NCBI GenBank assembly: GCA_900542495.1 | Contig: UQNW01000032.1 | Span: 1-26,882, forward strand | DNA: 26,882 nucleotides | Reading direction: 5' to 3' | Source of the DNA: an uncultured Roseburia sp. | GTDB lineage: Bacteria > Bacillota > Clostridia > Lachnospirales > Lachnospiraceae | Part shown: positions 1-7,858 of the stretch, piece by piece | How the letters are laid out: the number at the start of each line of letters is the position of its first letter | How positions within the stretch are numbered: position 1 is the stretch's first letter | The notes under the pieces: generated by a model | Told to the model about the DNA's origin: nothing | Database searches by the model: none | Seen by the model: the letters and a program-made list of their open reading frames with translations, nothing else | Translations under genes and position numbers: made by a program

Positions 1-43
1 TGTTCAGTTATCAATGTTCTCTGTTGTTTTCAGCAACTCTGAT

Positions 44-72
44 ATATTATCATAACCAGCTGTGCTTGTCAA
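44..72 (-). promoter_or_regulatory. Downstream promoter (P2) of a leftward operon, probably rRNA
   Basis: On the minus strand a TTGACA box (72-67) and a TAATAT box (49-44) are separated by 17 nt. The transcript would run out of the window at position 1 through the sequence ending AACATTGATAACTGAACA, which resembles the leader seen before 16S rRNA in clostridia. Tandem near-consensus promoters and no ORF at the window edge fit an rRNA operon. The rRNA itself is outside the window, so the target is inferred. Confidence 0.65.
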
Positions 73-141
73 CAACTTTTTTATTTTGTTTTTCGCTTCG
101 TTTGGAAGCGCTCGTTGTCGTTCGTTTGCGACAGCTTGTTA

Positions 142-170
142 ATAATATCAAACTGTCATGTATTTGTCAA
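142..170 (-). promoter_or_regulatory. Upstream promoter (P1) of the same leftward operon
   Basis: The minus strand has a perfect TTGACA (170-165) and a TATTAT -10 box (147-142) with a 17-nt spacer. It lies 98 nt upstream of P2. Both promoters are preceded by the same AAAAAAGTTG stretch, so the module looks duplicated. Between them are two small hairpins (CGCTTC/GAAGCG and GTCG/CGAC) whose loops share AAACGAA. Tandem arrangement is typical of rRNA operons. Confidence 0.65.
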
Positions 171-180
171 CAACTTTTTT

Positions 181-361
181 CATCTTTATTTTCACGAATG
201 TAAGTATAACTTATCTAGATTCTTTATCCATTCATTTTAAATATTGATGCCCACCGCAAATGTTTTCTCGCGGTGGAACTCTATACTAACATCATTTTCC
301 AGCACTGTCAACATCGTTTTTTCATTTTCTACACTTATCTTTTTCCTAAATTTTACTTATA
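181..361. other. Non-coding AT-rich spacer
   Basis: No ORF with a ribosome binding site is visible on either strand. The only structure seen is a 7-bp inverted repeat, CCACCGC (251-257) with GCGGTGG (270-276), with no T-run beside it, so I do not call it a terminator. The spacer separates the rRNA-type promoters from the end of the cvpA operon. Confidence 0.5.
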
Positions 362-362
362 A

Positions 363-403
363 ATAGATATAGGGGTATGCCTCTGGCTTACCCCTATATC
401 TAT
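363..403 (-). terminator. Hairpin ending the LysM/DUF5711/cvpA operon
   Basis: A perfect 15-bp stem (363-377 with 389-403, core AGGGGTA/TACCCCT) with an 11-nt loop lies about 60 nt past the cvpA stop codon. The sequence after it on the minus strand is A/T-rich (ATTTATAAGTAAAATTT) and not a clean U-run, so termination may be leaky or act on both strands. Confidence 0.5.
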
Positions 404-461
404 GCTGTCTTATTTTCATATATCATTATCTATAACTGTGTACTGCATGTTCTTTTTTCAA

Positions 462-1202
462 TTACAAGTATATCATGATCAGCGCAACAATCAGGTTATT
501 CTCGTAAAGATATGTAAGGAATGGGCTTTCGTATATATAGGAGATCAATGCTCCTCCGACCTCGCTGGTACTGCAGAGCGCAATAATATAAAATGCGATC
601 CAAATCACCATCAAACCATACAAAGCACCTGCAATAGTTCCCAGGTATTTATTAATGCCCCGGATGATCGGTATTCTCGATACAATACCAAGCACTTTTG
701 AAATAAAATGTAAGAGGATCATTCCCGCTGCAAACGCAATAAAGAACGAGATTCCATTCAGGATAAAATCAGCCAGGCCACCTGCCACCTGCGTATAGAT
801 TCCAGAACCTTCCAATGCCTCCCCGGCAATGTCTGCCGTTTTTTGTGATATGTTATTTATAACAGAATCCGGAAGTTTCACTCCCAGACCTGTAATATCT
901 GTCTGATTTCCCGCTGACTGCTGCGCATCAGACGTCACTTCCCCTGCTGCTATAGCAGCCTCCTGTCCTACCTGTTCTTCTGTTTTTTCCCGGATCTGTT
1001 GCTCGCAGTATGCAGTAATTCCTTCATACAATGATGTATTTTCCCTTAAAAATGTATTGATGTATGGTGTTGCCCATGTGATCAGTGCAAACATAATCAC
1101 CCACGATACCATGGAATACATCATACGCAAAAACCCCTTGTGGTAACCATTGACAACGCAAAGTGCCAATAATAATACTACAATGATGAGTAACCAGTTC
1201 AT
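462..1202 (-). CDS. CvpA-family integral membrane protein
   Basis: A 246-aa membrane protein. The N-terminus (MNWLLIIVVLLLALCVVNGY) followed by GFLR and a second hydrophobic helix is the typical opening of the CvpA/colicin V production family. A hydrophilic, Gln/Glu-rich extracytoplasmic stretch (about residues 55-125) separates helices 1-2 from two or more C-terminal helices (about 145-245). The E. coli founder is needed for colicin V export, but the role of Gram-positive members is poorly defined and linked to the envelope. The ATG is preceded by AAGGAG at a good distance. The gene starts 9 nt after the DUF5711-like gene stops, so it is the last gene of a three-gene envelope operon. Family assignment is by sequence pattern; no function in this organism is claimed. 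Confidence 0.75.
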   Translation of the reverse strand: MNWLLIIVVLLLALCVVNGYHKGFLRMMYSMVSWVIMFALITWATPYINTFLRENTSLYEGITAYCEQQIREKTEEQVGQEAAIAAGEVTSDAQQSAGNQTDITGLGVKLPDSVINNISQKTADIAGEALEGSGIYTQVAGGLADFILNGISFFIAFAAGMILLHFISKVLGIVSRIPIIRGINKYLGTIAGALYGLMVIWIAFYIIALCSTSEVGGALISYIYESPFLTYLYENNLIVALIMIYL

Positions 1203-1211
1203 ATGTGCTCC

Positions 1212-2408
1212 TTATTTCAGTCTTACTTTCTCTGTCGAATTTTCCAGTATGATCGTATAGTTTAAGCCAGTTCCTCCCGAAATGACCTTATAAAGTTCTT
1301 CGTCAAAATCATAATGGAATTTGTAGATTCCACGCACTGTATAGATATCGCAGGAATGGTCGTTCAAAATGCACACTTCATTATTTGCCGAAAATCCGAT
1401 TTGTGTATATTCCTGTGCAAAATCTTTTTCCATTACCGTAAATCCATGCATATCATACACTACAACATGATGTGTCAGGTTTTCATCATTGTTGCTGTAT
1501 ACGATTCCAACATATTTATTATTGTTAAAAATACTTTTTGCTTCTCCGGTCAGTGGAATCTCCTGTGTCAGTTTTGGTTTCTGGGTGCCTTCAAAAATTG
1601 CGATCTCCGAATCTCCATATGCCACCATGCGGTCATTTGACACAAAATCAAGCTGCGGAATGACCATATCCGAAAATGAATTGGCAGAGACAATACGGTC
1701 GATTTCATTTTCTCCTACCGATCCAAAATTGTAAAATGCAATCGTTGATTTTACATTTCCGTCGTTAATATCCAGCATGGAAACTGCCAGTTTAATAGCG
1801 TCATTTGACAGTGCAATCGCAATCGGATAACCTCCGTCCTCTCCATAAATAGCACCATTTACCAGTTCTTTTCCATTTTTATCGTATAAAACAAGATAGG
1901 AATTCGACTGATCTCCCATCAACACTGCAATCGTTCCCTGTGCTGCAATGCTTACCTGCTCGATCGTCATGGTCGTTTCTATGTTTGATACAAGTCCCTG
2001 TGGTGTCATTATGTAAATCTCTGTGCCCTTTTTATCGTAAATGACCAGATAATCTTCGCATATGTCGATCGTCGGTTTTGCCATTTCATACGTCTGGTTC
2101 CAGATTCGCTCATTGTAGGTATCTGTATACAGTGCACCGTCATTACTGTATTTTAAAATATTTCCACGAAATTCTTCGAAGATAGTTGCCGCTGTGTCTG
2201 AGCGTTCTACCGTTGAATTCACATCAAAATCCTCGTAATGCCGTAACGCCAGAAAAAGGCATAAACCTGCAACGATCGCAAAAACGATGAGTGCGATCAG
2301 TATGGTTCCTTTTAAAATTTTTAAACGGTGTTCCCTTATTTTATGTTTATATTCGTCCATATCCATTGCTGGTACGGTTTTAAATTTCTTTTTGTCCTGT
2401 TCTGTCAT
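1212..2408 (-). CDS. DUF5711-like membrane-anchored protein, probable beta-propeller
   Basis: A 398-aa protein with a short cytoplasmic N-terminus, one transmembrane helix (about residues 32-55, ILIALIVFAIVAGLCLFLAL) and a long extracytoplasmic domain. That domain is built of repeated short beta-strand units ending in motifs such as YLVIYDKKG, YLVLYDKNG and HVVVYDMHG, which looks like a WD40-like or PQQ-like propeller. It matches my memory of clostridial DUF5711 proteins; no enzymatic residues are evident. An in-frame TTG lies 12 nt upstream, but the ATG at 2408 is chosen because GGGAG lies five bases before it. It follows the LysM gene by 72 nt and precedes cvpA by 9 nt, so the three are probably co-transcribed. 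A role in envelope sensing or scaffolding is inference only. Confidence 0.7.
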   Translation of the reverse strand: MTEQDKKKFKTVPAMDMDEYKHKIREHRLKILKGTILIALIVFAIVAGLCLFLALRHYEDFDVNSTVERSDTAATIFEEFRGNILKYSNDGALYTDTYNERIWNQTYEMAKPTIDICEDYLVIYDKKGTEIYIMTPQGLVSNIETTMTIEQVSIAAQGTIAVLMGDQSNSYLVLYDKNGKELVNGAIYGEDGGYPIAIALSNDAIKLAVSMLDINDGNVKSTIAFYNFGSVGENEIDRIVSANSFSDMVIPQLDFVSNDRMVAYGDSEIAIFEGTQKPKLTQEIPLTGEAKSIFNNNKYVGIVYSNNDENLTHHVVVYDMHGFTVMEKDFAQEYTQIGFSANNEVCILNDHSCDIYTVRGIYKFHYDFDEELYKVISGGTGLNYTIILENSTEKVRLK

Positions 2409-2480
2409 GCTTTCTCCCAAATGACTGGTGTTTTAATTTTTTTCATTATAGCACGCCGCGCCATTTGTTTCACTTCTTTT

Positions 2481-3797
2481 TTAATTTGGAAGTGTAAGGT
2501 ACTGACCTTCGTAGATTGCGTCCGGATTTTCAATTTCGTTTGTTTCGCATAATTTATCCATCATTGCAGTTGTATTGTAAACCTTTCTGCAGATTCCTAC
2601 CAGACTGTCACCTTTTTGTACGATATAGTAACCCTGCGAAAGATATTGTGCTGCCTCCGACGAAGCTGCTGATGTCTGTGCGGTGGCGTTGTTCGTCTGC
2701 GTATCGCTCTGTTGTGCTGTGTTGTTTTCTGTCGCTGGCTGTGCGCCGCTCTGTGTTGTGACACTTTCCGCTGTTGCTAGCGTAGTATCTGCTGTCGTGT
2801 TGTCCTGCTCGGCGGTCTGCGTGCTATCTGCTGCATCACTTTCTGCTGGCAGCTGGGCAACATCTGTTTGCATGCCGTTCTGTCCGGCGGTCTGCGTGTC
2901 ATCCTGCGGTGCGATATTGCCTTCCACCGACTCCACTTTAACAGTTACGTTTTCTTCGGAAGCAGGCGCCTCTGTCCCTGTTTCTGTTTCTGCTTCTGCT
3001 GCTGTCGCGTGATTCATCTGCATGAGTGCTGTCTCCATGGCATTCATCTTCTGGTGATTCTGAAATGCTGCAAAACCAAGCCCACACACCACAAAAAATA
3101 ATAAAATTGACAGACCGTAAGACGGTATCAGCTTCGTTTTCTGTTCCTTTTTCCGGAGATAATTCCGATAGGAATTGGTCCGTTCCTTTTCGTATTCTTC
3201 TTCCTTTATTTCTGTATCTTTTTCCCGCTTCTCCTCTATTACAGCGGATAAATCTGACTGTTTTTGTTCATAATAAATATAATAGCCTGCCCGCCTTTTC
3301 AGATAACCGTTTTTCAGGCTATAGAAGGCATCTTCTTTTTCCAGTGAATCCATAAGATATAAAATCTGATGTTCGCCGCCAAAATAGGTGCGGTGCAGCT
3401 TTTCAATGGCCACTGTCAGATTCGGAAGCTGTCCGCGGATATCCATTGCCCAGCCGACGATCACCATGTTGTCATATGCATGTTTTAATTTTTTATAAAG
3501 ATATGCCCAGCTGTCATCGCTCCAGACCGGACACTCTCCTTCAAATGCGATCTCTTCCAGACAGATTGCAGCTTCGACAAACACGCATTGTCTGCCGAGA
3601 TTGTTTTCAAATCTGCCAAGAAGCACATAAACTGTTTTTTCCTGCAGTGCATCATAAGGATGCATATACTCATGTACTTTGTTTTCTATGTAAATGCGGT
3701 CTCCGATATCCGGCGACCCTATCTGTCTGATATTCTTAGGCAGCTCTCTCTTTTCCTGTTCACTGTCGAAACTTTCTTCCCGAATGATCTCTATCAT
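2481..3797 (-). CDS. LysM-domain membrane protein with N-terminal MPN-like domain
   Basis: A 438-aa bitopic protein. Residues about 35-178 form a cytoplasmic domain with the pattern of a JAB1/MPN fold (VYVLLGRFENN, then VGW, then a YLMD strand and DAFYSL), but the metal-binding HxH of active JAMM peptidases is absent (GWAMDIRG). Then comes a charged Lys/Glu-rich coiled stretch (about 180-222), one transmembrane helix (about 227-246), a Thr/Ala/Gln-rich low-complexity linker (about 263-385) and a C-terminal LysM (about 389-438: YYIVQKGDSLVGICRKVY ... QYLTLPN). LysM should bind peptidoglycan outside the cell. A TTG six codons upstream is possible, but the ATG at 3797 has AAAGGGG well placed before it. 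First gene of the LysM/DUF5711/cvpA operon. LysM is certain; the MPN relation is inferred from the sequence pattern. Confidence 0.8.
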   Translation of the reverse strand: MIEIIREESFDSEQEKRELPKNIRQIGSPDIGDRIYIENKVHEYMHPYDALQEKTVYVLLGRFENNLGRQCVFVEAAICLEEIAFEGECPVWSDDSWAYLYKKLKHAYDNMVIVGWAMDIRGQLPNLTVAIEKLHRTYFGGEHQILYLMDSLEKEDAFYSLKNGYLKRRAGYYIYYEQKQSDLSAVIEEKREKDTEIKEEEYEKERTNSYRNYLRKKEQKTKLIPSYGLSILLFFVVCGLGFAAFQNHQKMNAMETALMQMNHATAAEAETETGTEAPASEENVTVKVESVEGNIAPQDDTQTAGQNGMQTDVAQLPAESDAADSTQTAEQDNTTADTTLATAESVTTQSGAQPATENNTAQQSDTQTNNATAQTSAASSEAAQYLSQGYYIVQKGDSLVGICRKVYNTTAMMDKLCETNEIENPDAIYEGQYLTLPN

Positions 3798-3917
3798 ATA
3801 CAAACCCCTTTCCAATGCCTGTCCCTTTTTTCAGGAAACTTTTACTTTATATGGAATCCTAGCACAAGACTTGCGCGGTTTTTGACGGATTGTATCCCTC
3901 ACAGAAAAATTATTTCG

Positions 3918-3961
3918 ACAAAAAGCCCGATATACCGGATTCTCCACGGCATATCGGGCTT
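3918..3961 (-). terminator. Rho-independent terminator of the transketolase genes
   Basis: An 11-bp stem AAGCCCGATAT (3923-3933) with ATATCGGGCTT (3951-3961) and a 17-nt loop. On the minus strand it is followed by TTTTT. It lies about 80 nt after the stop of the transketolase C-terminal half and before the LysM operon, so it separates the two transcription units. Confidence 0.85.
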
Positions 3962-4042
3962 CTTTTTCAATGGGCATGGAAGATTTTGTCTGCCAGCCTT
4001 TTTCTGTATTAGATTTCTTTGTATCGGATTTTTCGTATCTGA

Positions 4043-4984
4043 TTATTTTACAAATGCTTTTACTTTCTTGTAAATGCTCTCTGCATCCAGACCATATTTT
4101 TTGATCAGCTCTAATGCCGGGCCGGACTCACCGAACACGTCATTGATACCGATTTTCAGAACTTTGGTAGGGGCTTCTTCGCAGAGCACATCACATACAG
4201 CACTTCCTAATCCACCGATTACGGAATGTTCTTCTACGGTCACAACTTTTCCAGTCTTTAAAGCAGATTTTACAACAAGTTCACGGTCTAAAGGTTTGAT
4301 CGTATGGATGTTGATAATCTCAGCATTAATGCCGTCTGCTGCAAGCATTTTTTCTGCTTCGATCGTCTCGTTCACGCAAAGACCTGTTGCAAAAATAGTG
4401 ACATCTGTTCCCTCTTTTAATACGATTCCCTTTCCAAGTTCGAATTTATAAGTTGCCTCATCATTGAATACAGGCACTGCAAGACGTCCAAAACGAAGAT
4501 AAACAGGTCCGACATGCTCATAAGCTGCCTTCACTGCTGCTCTTGCTTCCACGTCATCTGCCGGATTGATGACTACCATTCCAGGAATTTCTCTCATCAG
4601 TCCAATATCCTCTAAACACTGATGTGTCGCTCCGTCTTCTCCAACGGAGATACCTGCATGGGTTGCTCCGATTTTTACATTTAAATGAGGGTATCCGATC
4701 GCATTACGAACCTGCTCATAGGCACGTCCTGCTGCAAACATGGCAAAAGAACTGATAAACGGCACTTTTCCACATGCTGCAACACCCGCTGCGATACCTG
4801 TCATATTTGCCTCTGCAATACCAATATCCCAATGGCGCTCCGGAAAAGCCTTTTTGAAAACACCTGTCTTGGTTGCGCCTGCTAAGTCTGCATCTAAAAC
4901 GATCAGATCGTCATGTTCTTTTCCAAGTTCAACTAAAGCATTACCATAACTATCGCGGGTTGCTACTTTCTTTATTTCTGACAT
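4043..4984 (-). CDS. Transketolase, C-terminal subunit
   Basis: A 313-aa protein equal to the pyrimidine-binding and C-terminal domains of transketolase. It has the IGIAEANM segment with the Glu that activates thiamine diphosphate, GATHQCLEDIGLMREIPGM and a C-terminal transketolase domain (IFATGLCVNETIEAEKML ... VEEHSVIGGLGSAV). With the upstream half it should transfer two-carbon ketol units between sugar phosphates in the non-oxidative pentose phosphate pathway, with Mg2+ and thiamine diphosphate. Its ATG lies 13 nt inside the end of the N-terminal subunit gene, with AGGTGA before it, so translation is coupled, as expected for a 1:1 complex. The split form is common in Firmicutes and Archaea. 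Substrate specificity within the family is not proven by sequence. Confidence 0.92.
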   Translation of the reverse strand: MSEIKKVATRDSYGNALVELGKEHDDLIVLDADLAGATKTGVFKKAFPERHWDIGIAEANMTGIAAGVAACGKVPFISSFAMFAAGRAYEQVRNAIGYPHLNVKIGATHAGISVGEDGATHQCLEDIGLMREIPGMVVINPADDVEARAAVKAAYEHVGPVYLRFGRLAVPVFNDEATYKFELGKGIVLKEGTDVTIFATGLCVNETIEAEKMLAADGINAEIINIHTIKPLDRELVVKSALKTGKVVTVEEHSVIGGLGSAVCDVLCEEAPTKVLKIGINDVFGESGPALELIKKYGLDAESIYKKVKAFVK

Positions 4985-5808
4985 AATGCTTCACCTACTT
5001 TCTCTAAATCTGCCATTGCTACTTCGTACTGCTCATCATTTGGAGCTTTTCCGTGCCAGTCGCAAACATTTTCCATGAAGGAAACGCCTTTTCCTTTTAA
5101 AGTCTTGGCGATAATTGCGGTCGGCATTCCTTTGGTCTCTCTTGCCTCTTTAAATGCAGCACGGATCTGGTCAAAATCGTTTCCGTCGATGTTGATCACA
5201 TGGAAATTGAATGCTTCGAATTTCTTGTCGATCGGGTATGGAGAACATACTTCGTCCACTGCACCGTCAATCTGAAGGTTATTGTTGTCAACTACAACTA
5301 CAAGGTTGTCCAATTTCTTGAAGCCAGCCCACATTGCTGCTTCCCAGATCTGTCCTTCCTGAATCTCTCCATCACCGCAAAGTGTGTATACACGGTAATC
5401 TTTTTTGTCATATTTTCCTACTGCTGCCATACCAACTGCAACAGAAAGTCCCTGTCCTAAGGAACCACTAGACATATCAACGCCCGGTATGTGCTTCATA
5501 TCCGGATGTCCCTGTAAATAAGAACCTGTGTGACGCAGTGTGACAAGATCTTCTTTTGGGAAGTATCCTCTCTCTGCTAATGTTGAGTACAATCCCGGTG
5601 CAACGTGTCCTTTGGATAATACAAAACGGTCGCGGTCTTCCATTTTCGGATTCTTTGGATCAATGTTCATCTCTTCAAAGTACAGATAAGTAAAGATATC
5701 TGCTGCGGATAATGATCCACCCGGATGTCCGGATTTTGCACTATGCACTGCGGTCACAATGCTTTTGCGAATTTCATTCGCGGTTTTTTCCAGTTCTAAA
5801 TTTGTCAT
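4972..5808 (-). CDS. Transketolase, N-terminal (thiamine diphosphate-binding) subunit
   Basis: A 278-aa protein equal to the first domain of transketolase. It has SGHPGGSLS near residue 26, SKGHVAPGLY (65-74), SSGSLGQGLSVAVGMA (113-128) and the thiamine diphosphate signature GDGEIQEGQIWEAAMWAG beginning at residue 145 and ending in DNNN, which binds Mg2+ and the diphosphate. It pairs with the overlapping downstream gene to form the active enzyme. The start ATG at 5808 has AAGG upstream. It begins 24 nt after recR stops on the same strand, so it may be co-transcribed with recR; no terminator is seen between them. Confidence 0.92.
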   Translation of the reverse strand: MTNLELEKTANEIRKSIVTAVHSAKSGHPGGSLSAADIFTYLYFEEMNIDPKNPKMEDRDRFVLSKGHVAPGLYSTLAERGYFPKEDLVTLRHTGSYLQGHPDMKHIPGVDMSSGSLGQGLSVAVGMAAVGKYDKKDYRVYTLCGDGEIQEGQIWEAAMWAGFKKLDNLVVVVDNNNLQIDGAVDEVCSPYPIDKKFEAFNFHVINIDGNDFDQIRAAFKEARETKGMPTAIIAKTLKGKGVSFMENVCDWHGKAPNDEQYEVAMADLEKVGEALCQK

Positions 5809-5832
5809 AATAACCTTGCCTTTCTTCTTAGA

Positions 5833-6429
5833 TCAAAGCTCCGTGCGCCCCTCAAGTGCGCGAAGCAGTGTCACTTCGTCTATATATTCCAAATCGCCGC
5901 CTACCGGCACGCCGCTGGCGATCCTCGTCACCCTGATACCGGTTGGCTTGATTAATTTGCTGATATACATCGCTGTTGTCTCGCCCTCAAGACTTGAGTT
6001 TGTCGCGATGATCACTTCATCTACATCCTGCTGAAGCCGCTGCATCAGCTCTTTCAGCTTGATATCATTTGGTCCGATTCCTAACATCGGTGAGATTGCA
6101 CCGTGAAGTACATGGTAAACCCCATCATACTTCTGTGTCTTCTCATAAGCCGCAAGATCTCTCGTGTTCTCCACTACCATGATCGTCTTATGATTTCTGG
6201 AAGCGTCCTTACAGATTGGGCACAGTTCGTCGTCTGTCAGTGTAAAACACTCTTTGCAGTAACGGACATTCTTTCTGGCATTGATAATCGCCTCTGAAAG
6301 CCCCTCCACCTGCTCTACGGGCATGTTCAAAATATGAAATGCCAGACGCTGTGCAGACTTTGCGCCAATTCCGGGTAGTTCGGACAACTCCTGTATTAAC
6401 TTATTAATCTGACTGCTGTAATAATCCAT
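5833..6429 (-). CDS. recR: Recombination mediator RecR
   Basis: A 198-aa protein of the usual RecR length. It has a helix-hairpin-helix (LPGIGAKSAQRLAFHIL, residues 18-34), a four-Cys zinc finger (C58, C61, C70, C73) and a Toprim domain beginning with MVVENTRDLAAYE. In the RecFOR pathway RecR works with RecO/RecF to load RecA on gapped DNA. The gene normally follows dnaX and ybaB directly. Here a gene on the opposite strand has come between ybaB and recR, so recR has its own promoter (6492-6520). The leader can form a small hairpin (CTCTG..CAGAG) near 6454-6476. The ATG is preceded by CAGGAAG. Confidence 0.96.
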   Translation of the reverse strand: MDYYSSQINKLIQELSELPGIGAKSAQRLAFHILNMPVEQVEGLSEAIINARKNVRYCKECFTLTDDELCPICKDASRNHKTIMVVENTRDLAAYEKTQKYDGVYHVLHGAISPMLGIGPNDIKLKELMQRLQQDVDEVIIATNSSLEGETTAMYISKLIKPTGIRVTRIASGVPVGGDLEYIDEVTLLRALEGRTEL

Positions 6430-6491
6430 GACAACTTCCTGCTATGATCTTCCTCTGCCGTTTTGTCGGACAGAGATACTTTTGCATACTT

Positions 6492-6520
6492 ATATTAAAT
6501 GATAAAACGATTTTTTACAA
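6492..6520 (-). promoter_or_regulatory. Promoter of recR (and probably the transketolase pair)
   Basis: On the minus strand TTGTAA (6520-6515), a 17-nt spacer and TAATAT (6497-6492). It lies about 65 nt upstream of the recR ATG, back to back with the DUF6062 promoter. Confidence 0.65.
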
Positions 6521-6532
6521 GGCTGATTTTCA

Positions 6533-6561
6533 TTGACTTCTTTTTTTGGGGAAATTATACT
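6533..6561 (+). promoter_or_regulatory. Promoter of the DUF6062-like gene
   Basis: TTGACT (6533-6538), a 17-nt T-rich spacer and TATACT (6556-6561). It is close to the sigma-A consensus and lies about 60 nt upstream of the ATG at 6623. Its -35 is only 12 nt from the -35 of the divergent recR promoter. Confidence 0.75.
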
Positions 6562-6622
6562 AAATTTAATGATCACAACCATTATTTAGCACCACTATTT
6601 ATAGAAAGACTGGAGATTACCT

Positions 6623-7393
6623 ATGAAGGAAAATATTGCAACCATTCCACTGATCGATGCCCTGAAAGCCAATTGTGAATGTCCTTTCTGTCATTTAGAG
6701 CGCGAGGCCGAACAGCATGCGATCTCTTTTATCTTAGGTTCCGCCTATATGGAAGATGATATCCGCGAAAAAACAGACGCCACCGGTTTCTGCCGTCATC
6801 ACTTTAAGATGATGTATGATTACGGAAACCGCCTCGGAAATGCACTGATCCTAAGCACCCACTTAAAGAAGTTAAACGACGAGCTCACAAAAAAGATGAA
6901 AGACTTCACCCCAGGGAAATCAAGTCTTTTAAAAAGGATGAAAAAAACGGATGCATCCGCAGCAAAAGATCCGAAAACTCCGCTTGGTGCATGGATTGCA
7001 AAGAAAACGACTGACTGTTATGTATGCGATCATTTCCGCAGTATTTACGGACGTTATCTGGATACTTTTTTTGATCTTTATCTAAAAAATGAGGAATTCC
7101 GGAAAATGTTCGAAAATAGCAAGGGATTCTGTCTGCCACATTTCGGCGACCTGGTCGAGACTGCTGAAAATAAATTGAATGATGCACAGAAAAAGGATTT
7201 TTATGCAGTTGCATTTCCTCTGATGCAGAAAAACATGGAACGTCTCCAAAAAGAAGTGTCCTGGTTTGTAGAAAAGAATGATTACCGGAATAAGGACAAG
7301 GATTGGGGCACTTCCGCCGACAGTATCCAGCGCGGTATGCAAAAATGCGCTGGCGGTTTTCCTGCCGACGAAGTCTTTAAGGCAAAGCTTTAA
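6623..7393 (+). CDS. DUF6062-like Cys/His-rich protein
   Basis: A 256-aa soluble protein. It has two similar halves of Cys/His clusters: CECPFC (residues 18-23) with FCRHH (56-60), and CYVCDH with FCLPHF in the second half. This suggests two metal or iron-sulfur sites in an internally duplicated fold. It matches my memory of the clostridial DUF6062 family, whose function I do not know. The ATG has CTGGAG upstream and a strong promoter at 6533. It is the only plus-strand protein gene in the pfk-dnaX-ybaB-recR block, and its stop codon overlaps the ybaB stop in the shared TTAA at 7390-7393. The Cys/His pattern is visible; metal binding is inferred. Confidence 0.75.
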   Translation: MKENIATIPLIDALKANCECPFCHLEREAEQHAISFILGSAYMEDDIREKTDATGFCRHHFKMMYDYGNRLGNALILSTHLKKLNDELTKKMKDFTPGKSSLLKRMKKTDASAAKDPKTPLGAWIAKKTTDCYVCDHFRSIYGRYLDTFFDLYLKNEEFRKMFENSKGFCLPHFGDLVETAENKLNDAQKKDFYAVAFPLMQKNMERLQKEVSWFVEKNDYRNKDKDWGTSADSIQRGMQKCAGGFPADEVFKAKL

Positions 7394-7734
7394 AACGGAA
7401 GTCCTCCGCCTAAGCCTCCTGTGATTTTTGCCATTGAACTCTGGCTTTCCTCATCCAGCTTGCGGAACGCCTCGTTGGTTGCTGCCATGATAAGATCCTC
7501 TAACATCTCGATGTCATCCGGATCAACCACTTCCTCAGATAACTTAATCTTTGTCACTTCATGTTTTCCGGAAACAGTTACTTCAACAGCTCCGCCGCCT
7601 GCGGTTGCTGTTACTTCTTTTTCCTCTAACTCTTTCTGAGCTTCTTCCATCTGACGCTGCATTCTCTGTGCCTGTTTCATCAGATTATTCATATTTCCAG
7701 GCATACCGCCTGGGAATCCACCTCTTTTTGCCAT
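7390..7734 (-). CDS. YbaB/EbfC-family nucleoid-associated protein
   Basis: A 114-aa protein. It has the low-complexity start KRGGFPGGMPGNMNNLMKQA, a coiled-coil helix (QRMQRQMEEAQKELEEKEV) and the beta-sheet core AGGGAVEVTVSGKHEVTKIK, ending in a Gly-rich tail. The family forms dimers that bind DNA and help organise the nucleoid. The start has a strong GGAGG seven bases upstream of the ATG. It follows dnaX by 124 nt, the usual dnaX-ybaB order. Its stop codon overlaps the stop of the convergent DUF6062-like gene, leaving no terminator between them. Confidence 0.93.
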   Translation of the reverse strand: MAKRGGFPGGMPGNMNNLMKQAQRMQRQMEEAQKELEEKEVTATAGGGAVEVTVSGKHEVTKIKLSEEVVDPDDIEMLEDLIMAATNEAFRKLDEESQSSMAKITGGLGGGLPF

Positions 7735-7858
7735 TGTAATTCCTCCGTAATAATTTCATTTCATGATCTATCAGACCCTCCGAACCGATCCCATCCGGCA
7801 ACAGTCATGACTCTATGCTTCATGATAATATAATTTTCCAGATTCGTCCAGCCAGAAA

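Noticed and set aside
2683..3012. Plus-strand frames of about 109 codons inside the LysM gene
   Set aside because: They are antisense shadows of the low-complexity Thr/Ala/Gln linker and have no ribosome binding sites.
7735..7858. Signal recognition particle RNA near dnaX
   Set aside because: Bacillus carries this RNA beside dnaX, but the gap between dnaX and ybaB lacks the conserved GGTC..GGAAGG..AGCAGC core.
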